Notes under the pieces: model-generated
Told to the model about the DNA's origin: nothing
What the model saw: only the letters and a program-made list of their open reading frames with translations
Database searches by the model: none
Translations under genes and position numbers: made by a program
Shown here: in pieces, positions 20,728 through 29,347 of the stretch
Layout: each line of letters begins with the position of its first letter
How positions within the stretch are numbered: the first letter of the stretch is position 1
NCBI RefSeq assembly: GCF_036345995.1
Contig: NZ_CP107796.1
Location: forward strand, 3,844,001-3,908,000
Source: Streptomyces sp. NBC_00557
Lineage (GTDB): Bacteria; Actinomycetota; Actinomycetes; Streptomycetales; Streptomycetaceae
DNA: 64,000 nt
Reading direction: 5' to 3'

Positions 20728-21675
20728 GTGGCTGGATTCAGGATCGGACGCGGGGACCGGGACAACCGCACCCCCCAAGGACAGCAGGCGCCGCAGGGAC
20801 CGTCGTACGGCCGGCCGGGACCGCAGCACGGGCAGCCGGGAGCGCCGTACGGGCAGCCCTCCGGGCCCTCGTACGGCTACCCGCAGGCGCCGCAGCGGCC
20901 GCACCCGCAGCCGTACGCGCAGCAGGGGCAGCCGTACCGCTACCCGGGCCCGGCGGGCGAGGACGGGCCGGAGTACTTCGGCGACGGCGGCTACCCGGGC
21001 GGCGCGGGCCAGGACCCCTACGCGGCGAACAACCCCGGCCACACCCAGGCGTTCTCGATCGACGAGGCCGCCGGCTACACCCAGGGCGCGACCTACCAGG
21101 CCGGCGCTGCCGCCGCCCCCGCCGCTCCGCTGGGCCCACCGCTGCACTGGAAGGAACTGCTGAGGGGGATCGTCCTCTCCCCCAACCAGACCTTCCTGCG
21201 CATGCGGGACTACACGATGTGGGCCCCGGCGCTCATCACCACCTTCCTCTACGGCCTGCTGGCCGTGTTCGGCTTCGACGGCGCCCGCCAGGACGCCATC
21301 AGCGCCACGCTCTCCAACGCGGTGCCGATCGTGCTGATCACGGCGGTCGTGATGGTGCTCGGCCTGTTCATCCTGGGCGTGGTCACCCACACCCTGGCCC
21401 GCCAGCTCGGCGGCGACGGCGCCTGGCAGCCGACGGTCGGCCTGTCCATGCTGATCACGGCGCTCACGGACGCGCCCCGCCTGGTCTTCGCCATGTTCTT
21501 CGGCGGCGACGCCGGTTTCGTGCAGCTGCTCGGCTGGGCCACCTGGATCGGCGCGGGCGCCCTGCTGACCCTGATGGTCTCCCGCTCCCACGACCTGCCC
21601 TGGCCGAAGGCGCTGGGCGCGTCGGCGATCCAGCTGATCGCGCTGCTGTCGATAGTGAAGCTGGGGACGTTCTAG
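20728..21675 (+). CDS. Yip1-domain integral membrane protein with Gly/Pro/Gln-rich cytoplasmic tail
   Basis: A 315-residue protein. Residues 1-135 are a disordered segment rich in PYGQP/GPQ repeats. Residues 140-315 are a Yip1-type membrane domain: LHWKELLRGIVLSPNQTFLR, MRDYTMWAPALITTFLYGLL, GLFILGVVTHTLARQLGGDG, and about five hydrophobic segments. A GTG start (VAGFRIGRG) at 20728 is chosen because the sequence before it is not conserved-looking and runs into the preceding intergenic region. Function in bacteria is unknown. A strong terminator follows. Confidence 0.78.
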   Translation: MAGFRIGRGDRDNRTPQGQQAPQGPSYGRPGPQHGQPGAPYGQPSGPSYGYPQAPQRPHPQPYAQQGQPYRYPGPAGEDGPEYFGDGGYPGGAGQDPYAANNPGHTQAFSIDEAAGYTQGATYQAGAAAAPAAPLGPPLHWKELLRGIVLSPNQTFLRMRDYTMWAPALITTFLYGLLAVFGFDGARQDAISATLSNAVPIVLITAVVMVLGLFILGVVTHTLARQLGGDGAWQPTVGLSMLITALTDAPRLVFAMFFGGDAGFVQLLGWATWIGAGALLTLMVSRSHDLPWPKALGASAIQLIALLSIVKLGTF

Positions 21676-21696
21676 TCCTCGAGGCACGGCACGCGA

Positions 21697-21726
21697 AAGG
21701 GCCCCGGCAAGGCAGCCGGGGCCCTT
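21697..21726 (+). terminator. Rho-independent terminator after the Yip1 gene
   Basis: AAGGGCCCCGGC with a perfect complement, 6-nt loop, followed by CTTC. Confidence 0.8.
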
Positions 21727-21861
21727 CTTCATATGCGCCATGCGCGCGGTCGTGGCAGGGTTTCCGGGGCTGGGGTTTCCGGGGCTGTACCGGGGGCTGG
21801 AAATCCATCCTCTCCACCGAAGCCGGGACCCGGCACCAGGAACGACGAAAAGGCTGGCCGA

Positions 21862-21948
21862 ATGAAACTCGCCGAGAGTTTTGCACTTCTGGGCAAGCCC
21901 ACCACAATCAGAACCTCAACTGCCACCAGACCTGAGACCCGAACATGA
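21862..21948 (+). CDS. Possible small peptide (28 residues), unconfirmed
   Basis: ATG at 21862 reads MKLAESFALLGKPTT, then a Thr/Arg-rich tail (IRTSTATRPETRT) to a TGA at 21948. The sequence here is noticeably less GC-rich than its surroundings and lies alone between two terminators. AAGG is 9 nt upstream, a weak ribosome site. It could be a leaderless or precursor peptide, but no enzyme genes adjoin it and the length is small enough to be chance. Confidence 0.25.
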   Translation: MKLAESFALLGKPTTIRTSTATRPETRT

Positions 21949-21955
21949 AACGGCC

Positions 21956-21989
21956 CGGCGGCCGGGCGCATGCGCGCCGTCGGCCGCCG
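21956..21989 (-). terminator. Hairpin after the Asn/Gly-repeat gene
   Basis: CGGCGGCC pairs with GGCCGCCG, with a further GC-rich inner stem. It lies 12 bp past the stop of the minus-strand repeat gene. Confidence 0.6.
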
Positions 21990-22000
21990 GACTGTGACGT

Positions 22001-22666
22001 TCAGCCGTTGTTGTTGTTATTGTTGTTGTTCGCGCCACCGCCGCCGTTGTTGTTGTTGTTGTTATTGTTGTTGTTCGCGCCACCGCCGCCGTTGTTGTTG
22101 TTGTTATTGTTGTTGTTCGCGCCGCCGCCGTTGTTGTTGTTGTTATTGTTGTTGTTCGCGCCGCCGCCGTTGTTGTTGTTGTTATTGTTGTTGTTGGCCC
22201 CACCGCCGTTGTTGTTGTTATTGTTGTTGTTGTTCGCCCTGCCGCCGTTGTTGTTGTTGTTATTGTTGTTGTTGGCCCCACCGCCGTTGTTGTTGTTATT
22301 GTTGTTGTTGTTCGCCCTGCCGCCGTTGTTGTTGTTATTGTTGTTGTTCGCGCCACCGCCGTTGTTGTTGTTATTGTTGTTGTTGTTGTTGGCTCCGCCG
22401 CCGTTGTTGTTGTTGTTATTGTTGTTGTTGTTCCGGTGCCCCTTGTGGCGGTTGTTGTTATTATTGTTATTGTTGTTGTTTCCGCCTCCGCCGTTATTGT
22501 TGTTGTTATTGTTGTTGTTGCCTCCGCCGTTGTCGCTCGGTGCCATCACGTGAGCGACTGTCGGGGTCGGGGCGGCGAACGCGGCGGAGGGGATCATGGC
22601 CCCGCCCGCGGCCAGAGCGGCCGATGCGGTCAGCACCGCGGTACGCTTTGCGATCTTGCGGATCAT
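22001..22666 (-). CDS. Secreted poly-asparagine/glycine repeat protein
   Basis: A 221-residue protein. Residues 1-32 are a signal peptide (MIRKIAKRTAVLTASAALAA ... AAFAAP). After a short PTPTVAHVMAPSDNGGG linker the chain is about 13 tracts of 8-10 Asn separated by GGGA, GGRA, GGGGA, or once by RHKGHR. A ribosome site (AAAAGGAATC) precedes the ATG. The Asn codons are AAC with a single AAT at the same place in nearly every tract. No enzymatic motif exists; a disordered or prion-like extracellular filler, matrix or adhesin is possible. It is divergent from the LAL regulator at 22994. Confidence 0.75.
   Translation of the reverse strand: MIRKIAKRTAVLTASAALAAGGAMIPSAAFAAPTPTVAHVMAPSDNGGGNNNNNNNNNGGGGNNNNNNNNNNRHKGHRNNNNNNNNNNGGGANNNNNNNNNNGGGANNNNNNNNGGRANNNNNNNNNGGGANNNNNNNNNGGRANNNNNNNNNGGGANNNNNNNNNGGGANNNNNNNNNGGGANNNNNNNNNGGGGANNNNNNNNNNGGGGANNNNNNNNG
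22007..22533 (-). repeat. (GTT)n-based tandem repeat of 39-45 bp units
   Basis: About 13 imperfect units, each one poly-Asn tract plus one Gly-rich spacer. On the coding strand most tracts read (AAC)3-AAT-(AAC)4-5. The shared AAT shows the unit was copied as a block. This is the most compositionally aberrant stretch in the window. Confidence 0.9.
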
Positions 22667-22993
22667 GGTGATTCCTTTTCGAGGACTAGGTGATTGTGCC
22701 GATTCAGGGCCTATTCGATAGGGCCATCCATTCGGCCTGATGAATCAATTAGGCCCCCGCCACTCCGCCCGCGTCATTCCCCGAAATCTCGTGACTTGAC
22801 AACCGGCCGGGTTGGACTCATTCGTCAGCATGCTCTGACGGCGCCGGGGGCACATCGGGTGGACGCCCCAAGTTCCACCCCGGCGCACCCCACATCCCAC
22901 CGGGAATGAGGGGCACCACCCCACCCAGCCGACCCGACTTGATCGGTCTGGATCTTTTGCGCGGCACCGGTCACAGAGGGAAACTGGCGGGTG
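22667..22993. promoter_or_regulatory. Divergent promoter region between the Asn-repeat gene and the LAL regulator
   Basis: No gene is seen. A near-palindrome GGGCCTAT-TCG-ATAGGGCC lies at 22707-22725, about 40-60 bp upstream of the repeat-protein start, and could be an operator. A relatively AT-rich stretch, TGATGAATCAATTAGG, follows at about 22739-22754. The remainder is GC-rich leader for the regulator. Confidence 0.4.
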
Positions 22994-25582
22994 ATGGACC
23001 TGCTGGAGCGAGAGACCGTGCTCCAGGACCTCACCGGCCACCTACAGGACGCCGTGAGCGGCCCTGGGCGTCTGGCTCTTGTGCGCGGTGAGGCCGGCAT
23101 CGGAAAGACCGCCGTCGTCAACCGTCTGACCCAGCTGGCCGGTCCCCAGATCCGGGTGCTGGTCGGCGCCTGCGACCCCCTGGCCACGCCCCGCCCCCTC
23201 GGTCCCCTGGTGGACCTGGCTCCGCGCCTGGGCCAGGCGGTGCGTACCGCCCTGACCGGCGCGCTGTCCGGCGCCTGCCGCCCCGACGAGGTCTTCGACT
23301 GTCTGCTCGCCGACCTGAGCTCCTATCCCAGCCTGCTCGTCGTGGAGGACGTCCACTGGGCCGACGAGGCCACGATGGACCTGCTGCGGTATCTGGCCCG
23401 CCGCCTGCCGAGCGTTCCGGTGCTGCTGGTGGTCACCTACCGTGACGACGAGATCGGTCGCACCCACGACGTGACCGCCCTCCTCGGCACCCTGGCCGGC
23501 TATCCGTGGGTGTACCGCCACGACCTCGCCCCGCTGAGCCGGCGGGCCGTGGCCCGGCTGGCCGCCGGGCACGTCGTCGACGCCGAGCACCTGTATCAGG
23601 TCTCCGCCGGCAACCCGTTCATCGTCACCGAGATCCTCGCCGCCCCCGGCGAGTCCGTCCCGGCCACGGTGCGCGAGGCCGTCGCCGGCCGCCTGGCCGG
23701 CCTGTCGGCCGCGGCGCGTGAGGTCGTCGACGTGCTCTCCGTCCTGGGACGCCGGGCCTCGCTGCCGCTGCTGGCCGGCATGCTGCCGTCCTGCGAGGAG
23801 GCGCTCGACGAGGCCGTGGCCGGCGGAATCGTACGGACCGACGGGCAGACGGCCGAGTTCCGCCACGAGCTGACCCGGCTGGCGGTGCTGGAGTCCGTCC
23901 CCGCCGCCTGCCGTCTCCGGGTGCACCGGCAGGCGCTCGCGGCGCTGCGGTCCGGCCCGGTCGCCGCGGACGATCTGACGCTGCTGGCCGATCACGCCGA
24001 GGGCGCCGGGGACGCGGCCGCCGTACTGGAGTTCGCGCCCGCCGCGGCCGCCCGTGCCGCCGCGCTGGGCGCGCACCGGGAGGCGGCCGCCCAGTACGCC
24101 CGTGCCCTGCGATACGCCGACCACCTGCCGGCCGCCCGGCAGAGCTCCCTGCTGGAAGGCCATTCCCAGGCCTGCCTCCTGTCCGGCCGGCTGGACGAAG
24201 GGGTCGCCTCCCGCCGCCACGCGGTGACGCTGCGCCGCGCCCTGGGCGACCGGCTGCGCGAAGGGGAGAACCTGCGCTGGCTGTCGTGGTGGCTGTGGCC
24301 GGACGGGCGGGCCGTAGAGGCCAGACGGACCGGCCTGGACGCGGTGCGGGTGCTCGAAGAGCTGGGGCCGAGCCCGGAACTGGCCCGGGCGTACCTGAAC
24401 CTGTGCCAGCTGGCCTGTTACGGGCATGAGGCGGTCACGGTGACCGACGCCTACGCCGCGAAGGCGATCGCCCTGGGTGAGCGCTTCGGCGATGCCGGGG
24501 TGGTCGTACAGGCGCGCTTCCACGCCGCGGCGGCACGCATGCTGACCGAGGACTCCGGCTGGACGGACTGCGAACAGGCGGTGACCCTCGCCATGGCGCG
24601 GGACCTGCCGGAGGACGCGGCCCTCATGGCGCTCAACATGTGCTGGTTCACCGCGCTCAAGCGCGACACGGCCGGGACCACCGTGGCCGTGAACCGTGCG
24701 GAAGCGTATTGCCTCGATCGCGACCTGTTGTCGTACCTGCTGTGTACACGGGCCTGGGGAAGCTGGGGGCTGCTGGCCCGGGGCCTGTGGACCGAGGCCG
24801 CCGACGCCGCGCAGAACGTGCTGTCCCACCCCGGCTCGCCCCCGGTCGTCCGGGCCCTGGCCCTGACCGTCCTGGCCCTGGTGCGGGCCCGTCGGGGCAA
24901 GGGCCAGGTGTGGCCGCTGCTGAAGCGGGCGGCCAACCTGGTCGACTCCGACTGCCTGCTGGACACGGGCCTGGGATGGGAGGCCCGGGTGGAGGCGGCC
25001 TGGCTGGCGGGTGACCACGAGCGGGTGCGGACGCAGGCGCAGCACGGCCTGGACGCGTTGGCCGGACGTACCCATCCCTGGCTGTCCGGGCCGCTGGCCT
25101 GCTGGATCCGCCGCGCCGGAGGAACACCCCCGCAGGTGCCCGCGGCCGGACCCTGCGCCCTGGAGCTGGCCGGCGACTGGGCGGGCGCCGCGGCCGAGTG
25201 GGACAGGCTCGGCTGCCCGTACCAGGCCGCGCTGGTCCGCCTGTCCGGCGACGCGCCCGCGCTGCACGAGGCTCTCGCCGCCTTCGAGGCCCTCGGCGCC
25301 CGGCCGGCCGTGGCACGCACCCGCGCCGTGATGCGTGCCCGCGGCGTCCGCCCGGTCCGGCGTGGCCCGCGGGCGGCCACCCGCGCCAATCCGTACGGGC
25401 TGACCCTCCGGGAGATGGACGTCCTCAAGCTGCTGCACGAGGGCCTGTCGGATGCCGAGATCGCCGCGCGCCTCTACATCACACCCAAGACCGCCGGGCA
25501 CCACGTGGGCGCCGTACTGGCCAAACTCGGCGTCCACAGCCGGCAGGACGCCGCCCGCAAACTCCACCATTCCGAGCGCTGA
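22994..25582 (+). CDS. LAL-type ATP-binding LuxR transcriptional regulator
   Basis: About 862 residues. An N-terminal STAND-like ATPase has Walker A RGEAGIGKTAVVNRL (near residue 33) and Walker B LLVVEDVHWADEATMDLL (near 115), followed by a sensor/arginine region and a long helical TPR-like middle (residues 330-780). The C-terminal GerE/LuxR HTH reads NPYGLTLREMDVLKLLHEGL and DAEIAARLYITPKTAGHHVG. Such MalT-like activators integrate a ligand with ATP binding. ATG at 22994 was chosen; a GTG immediately precedes it and may be used instead. It is divergent from the Asn-repeat gene and could regulate it or a distant biosynthetic locus. Confidence 0.88.
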   Translation: MDLLERETVLQDLTGHLQDAVSGPGRLALVRGEAGIGKTAVVNRLTQLAGPQIRVLVGACDPLATPRPLGPLVDLAPRLGQAVRTALTGALSGACRPDEVFDCLLADLSSYPSLLVVEDVHWADEATMDLLRYLARRLPSVPVLLVVTYRDDEIGRTHDVTALLGTLAGYPWVYRHDLAPLSRRAVARLAAGHVVDAEHLYQVSAGNPFIVTEILAAPGESVPATVREAVAGRLAGLSAAAREVVDVLSVLGRRASLPLLAGMLPSCEEALDEAVAGGIVRTDGQTAEFRHELTRLAVLESVPAACRLRVHRQALAALRSGPVAADDLTLLADHAEGAGDAAAVLEFAPAAAARAAALGAHREAAAQYARALRYADHLPAARQSSLLEGHSQACLLSGRLDEGVASRRHAVTLRRALGDRLREGENLRWLSWWLWPDGRAVEARRTGLDAVRVLEELGPSPELARAYLNLCQLACYGHEAVTVTDAYAAKAIALGERFGDAGVVVQARFHAAAARMLTEDSGWTDCEQAVTLAMARDLPEDAALMALNMCWFTALKRDTAGTTVAVNRAEAYCLDRDLLSYLLCTRAWGSWGLLARGLWTEAADAAQNVLSHPGSPPVVRALALTVLALVRARRGKGQVWPLLKRAANLVDSDCLLDTGLGWEARVEAAWLAGDHERVRTQAQHGLDALAGRTHPWLSGPLACWIRRAGGTPPQVPAAGPCALELAGDWAGAAAEWDRLGCPYQAALVRLSGDAPALHEALAAFEALGARPAVARTRAVMRARGVRPVRRGPRAATRANPYGLTLREMDVLKLLHEGLSDAEIAARLYITPKTAGHHVGAVLAKLGVHSRQDAARKLHHSER

Positions 25583-25609
25583 AACCCAGCAGTCCGACGG
25601 GTGACGACC

Positions 25610-25918
25610 ATGCAGAAAGCAGCCTCACGGATCGCCGGCCTCCTGATCGCGGCCTCCTGCTGCCTGACCCTCGGCGGCTGGGCCGCACCGACGGGTTCCC
25701 CGGCCGGGCCCGCGCCCGCGAAGTCGGCGCCCGAGTGTTATGCGACAAAGCGCGACCCGACCACCGTCGTGTGCTACCGGACGTCCTGGAAGGCCGAGTT
25801 CAGGCACGGCAGCATGGTCTACGTCCCGCTCCTCATCCAGGTGCCCACACCGTCGCCGCCACCGCCGGTGACGACCGTCGACAGCCTGGACGACATCCGC
25901 CCGGCCGACACCCCGTGA
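25610..25918 (+). CDS. Small exported protein of unknown function
   Basis: A 102-residue product starting MQKAASRIAGLLIAASCCLT with a clear hydrophobic signal that could be a lipoprotein signal (AASC) or an ordinary Sec signal. The mature part has Cys residues at ECYATKRD and VVCYRTSW, which may form a disulphide, then KAEFRHGSMVYVPLLIQVP and a Pro-rich tail ending DDIRPADTP. It starts 28 bp after the LAL gene and may be co-transcribed. A GTG nine bases upstream is an alternative start. The family is not recognised. Confidence 0.6.
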   Translation: MQKAASRIAGLLIAASCCLTLGGWAAPTGSPAGPAPAKSAPECYATKRDPTTVVCYRTSWKAEFRHGSMVYVPLLIQVPTPSPPPPVTTVDSLDDIRPADTP

Positions 25919-25987
25919 TCCCGAAGGGCGCCCGCGTCAGCGGCGGATGCGAAAGCCCTCTCCCCCCGGCTCACGCACCCGGTGCCC

Positions 25988-26485
25988 TCAGGCGTCGAGC
26001 ACCTGCCCGGCCCGCTTGACCACGGGCGGCTCGACGCTCCACGGGAAGTTGATCCAGTCGTCGGTCCGCTTCCAGACGTACTCGCACTTCACGAGGGAGT
26101 GGGACTTCTCATAGATCACCGCGGAGCGCACCTCGGCGACGGTGTCGAGGCAGAAGTCGCGCACCAGCTTGAGCGTTTTGCCGGTGTCGGCGACGTCGTC
26201 GGTGATCAGGACCTTCTTGTCGGAGAAGTCGATCACGTTGGGGACGGGCGCCAGCATGACCGGCATTTCCAGGGTGGTCCCCACCCCGGTGTAGAACTCG
26301 ACGTTCACGAGGTGGATGTTCTTGCAGTCCAGGGCGTAGGCGAGCCCGCCCGCGACGAACACTCCGCCCCGGGCGATGCTGAGCACGATGTCGGGCTCGT
26401 ACCCGTCGTCGGCGATCGTCTGCGCCAGTTCCCGGATGGCGACGCCGAACGCCTCGTAGGTCAGGTTCTCCCGCACTTCACTCAT
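25988..26485 (-). CDS. Purine phosphoribosyltransferase family protein
   Basis: A 165-residue PRTase: PDIVLSIARGGVFVAGGLAY, then VEFYTG, then the PRPP-binding loop VLITDDVADTGKTLKLVRDF, and a C-terminal EYVWKRTDDWINFPW hood. This is the hypoxanthine/xanthine-guanine type fold that condenses PRPP with a purine base for salvage. The exact base cannot be read. It lies 13 bp downstream of dcd, so the two nucleotide-metabolism genes are probably co-transcribed. Confidence 0.85.
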   Translation of the reverse strand: MSEVRENLTYEAFGVAIRELAQTIADDGYEPDIVLSIARGGVFVAGGLAYALDCKNIHLVNVEFYTGVGTTLEMPVMLAPVPNVIDFSDKKVLITDDVADTGKTLKLVRDFCLDTVAEVRSAVIYEKSHSLVKCEYVWKRTDDWINFPWSVEPPVVKRAGQVLDA

Positions 26486-26498
26486 GTCGCTGTGGCCC

Positions 26499-27074
26499 TC
26501 ACACCTGGGTCCGGTGGAAATTGACGTAGGACCGCGAGGCGGTCGGCCCGCGCTGCCCCTGGTACCGGGAGCCGTACCGCTCGCTGCCGTACGGGAACTC
26601 GGCGGGCGAACTGAGCCGGAACATGCACAGCTGCCCGATCTTCATCCCCGGCCAGAGCTTGATCGGCAGGGTGGCGAGATTGGACAGCTCGAGCGTGACG
26701 TGCCCGCTGAAGCCGGGGTCGATGAACCCGGCGGTGGAGTGCGTGACGAGCCCGAGCCGCCCGAGCGAGGACTTGCCCTCCAGCCGCGAGGCGAGGTCGT
26801 CGGGCAGCGTGATGACCTCGTACGTCGACGCGAGCACGAACTCCCCGGGGTGCAGGATGAACGGCTCGTCCCCCTCGGGCTCGACCAGCCGGGTCAGATC
26901 GGGCTGCTCGACCGAGGGGTCGATGTGCGGGTACCGGTGGTTCTCGAACACCCGGAAGTAACGGTCCAGCCGGACGTCGATGCTCGACGGCTGCACCATG
27001 GATTCGTCGTAGGGATCGATCCGTACCCGCCCGGCGTCGATCTCGGCCCGGATGTCCTTGTCTGAGAGAAGCAC
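26499..27074 (-). CDS. dcd: dCTP deaminase
   Basis: A 191-residue enzyme starting at GTG 27074 ([20 protein letters not shown]) and containing the dUTPase-superfamily motifs [57 protein letters not shown] and [17 protein letters not shown]. The catalytic Glu of [15 protein letters not shown] active site region and the C-terminal lid ([11 protein letters not shown]) are intact. It converts dCTP to dUTP for dTTP synthesis. The length matches the actinobacterial enzyme; the longer open frame upstream is not used. Confidence 0.96.
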   Translation of the reverse strand: MLLSDKDIRAEIDAGRVRIDPYDESMVQPSSIDVRLDRYFRVFENHRYPHIDPSVEQPDLTRLVEPEGDEPFILHPGEFVLASTYEVITLPDDLASRLEGKSSLGRLGLVTHSTAGFIDPGFSGHVTLELSNLATLPIKLWPGMKIGQLCMFRLSSPAEFPYGSERYGSRYQGQRGPTASRSYVNFHRTQV

Positions 27075-27256
27075 GTAGCGAGGATACGCAAGGCGCGCGC
27101 AGCCGTGACAATCGTGACGACTCCGCGCGCCCGGTGACGGCTCACGCCTTCTTCGAACAGCGGCGGCCTCGCGCCGCGCCTCCTGCCTTCCCCTGTCGCG
27201 TCCTGCCGCCGCCGCATCCGCCGCCGGCGTCTGCGCCAGGGCTACGGCGTCCTCGG

Positions 27257-27415
27257 CTAGCGCTTCTCCAGGGCGACCGGCACCACACTGCGGAGCCGGG
27301 CGCACCGGGGGCACCTCATGAGCCGGCCGGGGCCGAGCCGGTCGGCCTGCTGCATCGGGAACGAAGCGGTGCTGAAGACGTGCCCGTCCGCGCAGCGGAC
27401 GACAGTGCGTTCCAT
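27257..27415 (-). CDS. Small zinc-ribbon-like protein (52 residues)
   Basis: Minus-strand ATG at 27415 to TAG at 27257 reads [20 protein letters not shown], then [20 protein letters not shown] and a basic tail ending LEKR. One RCADGH and one RCPRCAR pair give three Cys and a His, a likely zinc site. It is short and would be missed by length-filtered gene finders. It looks like a widely kept Streptomyces small protein; function unknown. It lies upstream of dcd on the same strand with about 180 bp between. Confidence 0.65.
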   Translation of the reverse strand: MERTVVRCADGHVFSTASFPMQQADRLGPGRLMRCPRCARLRSVVPVALEKR

Positions 27416-27697
27416 CAAGTCCCTCAAGTCCCTTCCCCAAGAGCCTCGTCGGGCTTTACGACCCTGACGACAAAAGCCACATTACGGGATCAAAGAGACG
27501 ACTCTCCAGGCGGCGCTCCGGCCTCCCCCGAGCCCTCCGCGAGGCCTCTACGGTACGCCCCAACTCCGCTCGCCCGCAGCCGGATCCCACCCCGGGAAAC
27601 GACGCAGACCCCCGGACTCTGGGCACCAGGGGTCTGCGATGATGTACAGTGAGCAAGGTCCGGACACGGGCTCCGCGAGGGTCATGTCCGTACTTAC

Positions 27698-27771
27698 GCG
27701 GGTGTAGTTTAATGGTAGAACATCAGCTTCCCAAGCTGAGAGCGCGAGTTCGATTCTCGTCACCCGCTCCA
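27698..27771 (+). tRNA. tRNA-Gly (anticodon CCC)
   Basis: Acceptor GCGGGTG (27698-27704) pairs with CACCCGC (27761-27767). The anticodon arm is TCAGC-TTCCCAA-GCTGA with anticodon CCC. The T arm contains GTTCGATTC and the 3' end carries encoded CCA after a T discriminator. Its 3' half is the attachment site of the two integrated elements that follow. Confidence 0.95.
27727..27769 (+). other. Attachment site A (attL), tRNA-Gly 3' end
   Basis: A 43-bp core inside the tRNA that recurs exactly at 46931-46973 and 49342-49384. This copy keeps the tRNA intact, as expected for attL. Confidence 0.92.
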
Positions 27772-27776
27772 GAGAG

Positions 27777-27803
27777 AAACCCCAGGTCAGCAGCCTGGGG
27801 TTT
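27777..27803 (+). terminator. tRNA-Gly terminator (copy at attL)
   Basis: AAACCCCAGG and its complement around a 7-nt loop, followed by TTTGTTTGTTG. Divergent versions follow both other att copies. Confidence 0.85.
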
Positions 27804-27832
27804 GTTTGTTGTCTAGTCCAATTTGAGGGTGG

Positions 27833-27850
27833 CGTGCCCTCCGCGTGCCC
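27833..27850 (+). promoter_or_regulatory. Putative integrase arm-type site, attL side of element 1
   Basis: CGTGCCC-TCCG-CGTGCCC, two direct copies of CGTGCCC 11 bp apart, 63 bp inside the element. The same arrangement is found next to the other att copies. Confidence 0.6.
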
Positions 27851-28081
27851 TAAGTCGAGGCTGAGCGGTCACCTCAGGGGTGCCTGGATGCCTCTCTGGC
27901 CACCCCCGCCCTGGTTCGTCTCAAATGGCGAGACGCATTTCGTGTGACCTGCGCCACAGGTTGTGTAAATGGTGGTGAAGTCCCTTACGCAAAGGGCGAC
28001 TTGCGGGCTTGCGCGCAGCTGTCGACCATCCGGACTGCACTTCGGTCGTTCCGCAGCGGCAGCATGAGCGGGTGGTTCACA

Positions 28082-28828
28082 ATGCGCGCCATGCCCATGA
28101 GGTACGACCGTTCTCGAAGACGCCGAACGTCATCGCGTTGTGGGCGTCCCACGAAGAAAGGGACGCCCTGCAAGCTCCCCCAGGAGATCGGCCGAGGCTG
28201 TCGGCACCACGCCACCCGAGCTGAGCGTGAAGCTGCCGCCGAGGAGGCAAAAGCTCGGACCGAGAGGGCGAGGCAGCAGGCAGAACGAGAACAGCGGACG
28301 ATCAGAGTCGTGCTCTCGCTCGTCACCCTGGCCGTGTTTGTTGGCCTTGGCGTCGGTGTCTGGGATGCCTGGAAGGACGATCAGCACGAGTCCATGTGCC
28401 AGCCACACCGAACCGAGGCCCTTGCGCTGAGCGACAAGGCCCGCGCCGTACGGATTCCTTTGGTGTTCGCCGGCGACCCGAACATCAGCATCCTGCAGTT
28501 CGGGACCAAGCTCCCCGACGATCTCGGGAACCTCGACACCACATCGGCCACCGAGCTGGACATAGCAACGGCGTACGCCAAGAAGCGCGACCTGGCTGGT
28601 CAGGCTGCACGCATTGTTCTCGACCACCAGGAGTGCTTCGACAGCGACTTCATCGCCGAGGCCACCCGCATAGATCAGGCCCCTACCGAGGTCAGCCGGG
28701 TAGAAATGCCCTCACCCGCTCACTGCAGCGACGGGTGGCCGTCCAGCTCCATCGGCCGACGAGGTGCGTGTTCACACCACGGCGGCGTTGTCGCTGGGCT
28801 CCCATGGGCCACGTTGCTCTTCGACTGA
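28082..28828 (+). CDS. Membrane protein with N-terminal Cys/His motif and C-terminal DUF3761-like motif
   Basis: About 248 residues. The N-terminal cytoplasmic part has a possible small zinc knuckle (RCGRPTKKGTPCKLPQEIGR, then GCRHHATR), then a charged coiled coil (EREAAAEEAKARTERARQQA). One transmembrane helix follows (VVLSLVTLAVFVGLGVGVWD). The C-terminus ends CSDGWPSSSIGRRGACSHHG, matching the short Cys/His motif of DUF3761 proteins. Several ATGs cluster at 28064-28097; 28082 is taken because GGGTGG precedes it. It is the first gene inside element 1. Function unknown. Confidence 0.55.
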   Translation: MRAMPMRYDRSRRRRTSSRCGRPTKKGTPCKLPQEIGRGCRHHATRAEREAAAEEAKARTERARQQAEREQRTIRVVLSLVTLAVFVGLGVGVWDAWKDDQHESMCQPHRTEALALSDKARAVRIPLVFAGDPNISILQFGTKLPDDLGNLDTTSATELDIATAYAKKRDLAGQAARIVLDHQECFDSDFIAEATRIDQAPTEVSRVEMPSPAHCSDGWPSSSIGRRGACSHHGGVVAGLPWATLLFD

Positions 28829-28867
28829 TCTTGTAGGACGCGGCAACCCAGGGCTTCGACTCTTGCC

Positions 28868-29347
28868 TTAGGCAGACACCAGGTCTCCCAACGCTTCACG
28901 AAGGGCGGTGCCTACGACAGGTCCTGCCACGGCCACCTGTCGAAGCTCTTCGCCCTTCATGTAGCGGTAGCTCTGTGGAGGGTGGAAAGCCCCCGCGGAG
29001 CGCAGCGCGCTGAGCGTCACCGGCTCGTCGAAGGAGACGGGATCCTCCAGCGTGAGGCCGCTCGCCTGAGTCGCGCCACTCATGTAGGCGTCGTACTCAC
29101 GCCGAGTGATTCCCGTCTGGGCGCTGTGGGCGGACCACACCTCCTTTGGGGAGGCGACATGGACTGAAGCGATGCGCGCCATGCCCACCACAGCCATGGT
29201 GGGCGCGGTCGCGTACAACAGAACCGGGGTTCCGGGTGGCGCAGCGACGCGTTGGCGGCGGACCTCCACCGTCTTGCTGCCGGCCAAAATCGCGGTGGCG
29301 AAGCGCGGGTGGACGGACAGCAGCATCGCGCGTTCCGGATCGTTCAC
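28868..29347 (-). CDS. ASCH (PUA-like) domain protein
   Basis: A 159-residue protein with the ASCH pattern MLLSVHPRFATAILAGSKTV followed by EVRRQRV, VLLYATAPTMAVVGMARIAS, and a C-terminal helix region. ASCH domains are PUA-like and are thought to bind RNA or modified nucleotides. GTG at 29347 overlaps the stop of the GNAT/PIN gene (GTGA), so the two are translationally coupled and probably form one functional pair. The family often sits beside acetyltransferases and toxin-like genes on mobile DNA. Confidence 0.75.
   Translation of the reverse strand: MNDPERAMLLSVHPRFATAILAGSKTVEVRRQRVAAPPGTPVLLYATAPTMAVVGMARIASVHVASPKEVWSAHSAQTGITRREYDAYMSGATQASGLTLEDPVSFDEPVTLSALRSAGAFHPPQSYRYMKGEELRQVAVAGPVVGTALREALGDLVSA

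Noticed and set aside
22001..22533. GTT-rich repeats as a possible CRISPR array
   Set aside because: Units are contiguous and encode Asn/Gly tracts; there are no unique spacers or cas genes.
23042..25570. An 842-codon minus-strand frame opposite the LAL regulator
   Set aside because: Antisense shadow; the plus strand has Walker motifs and a LuxR HTH.
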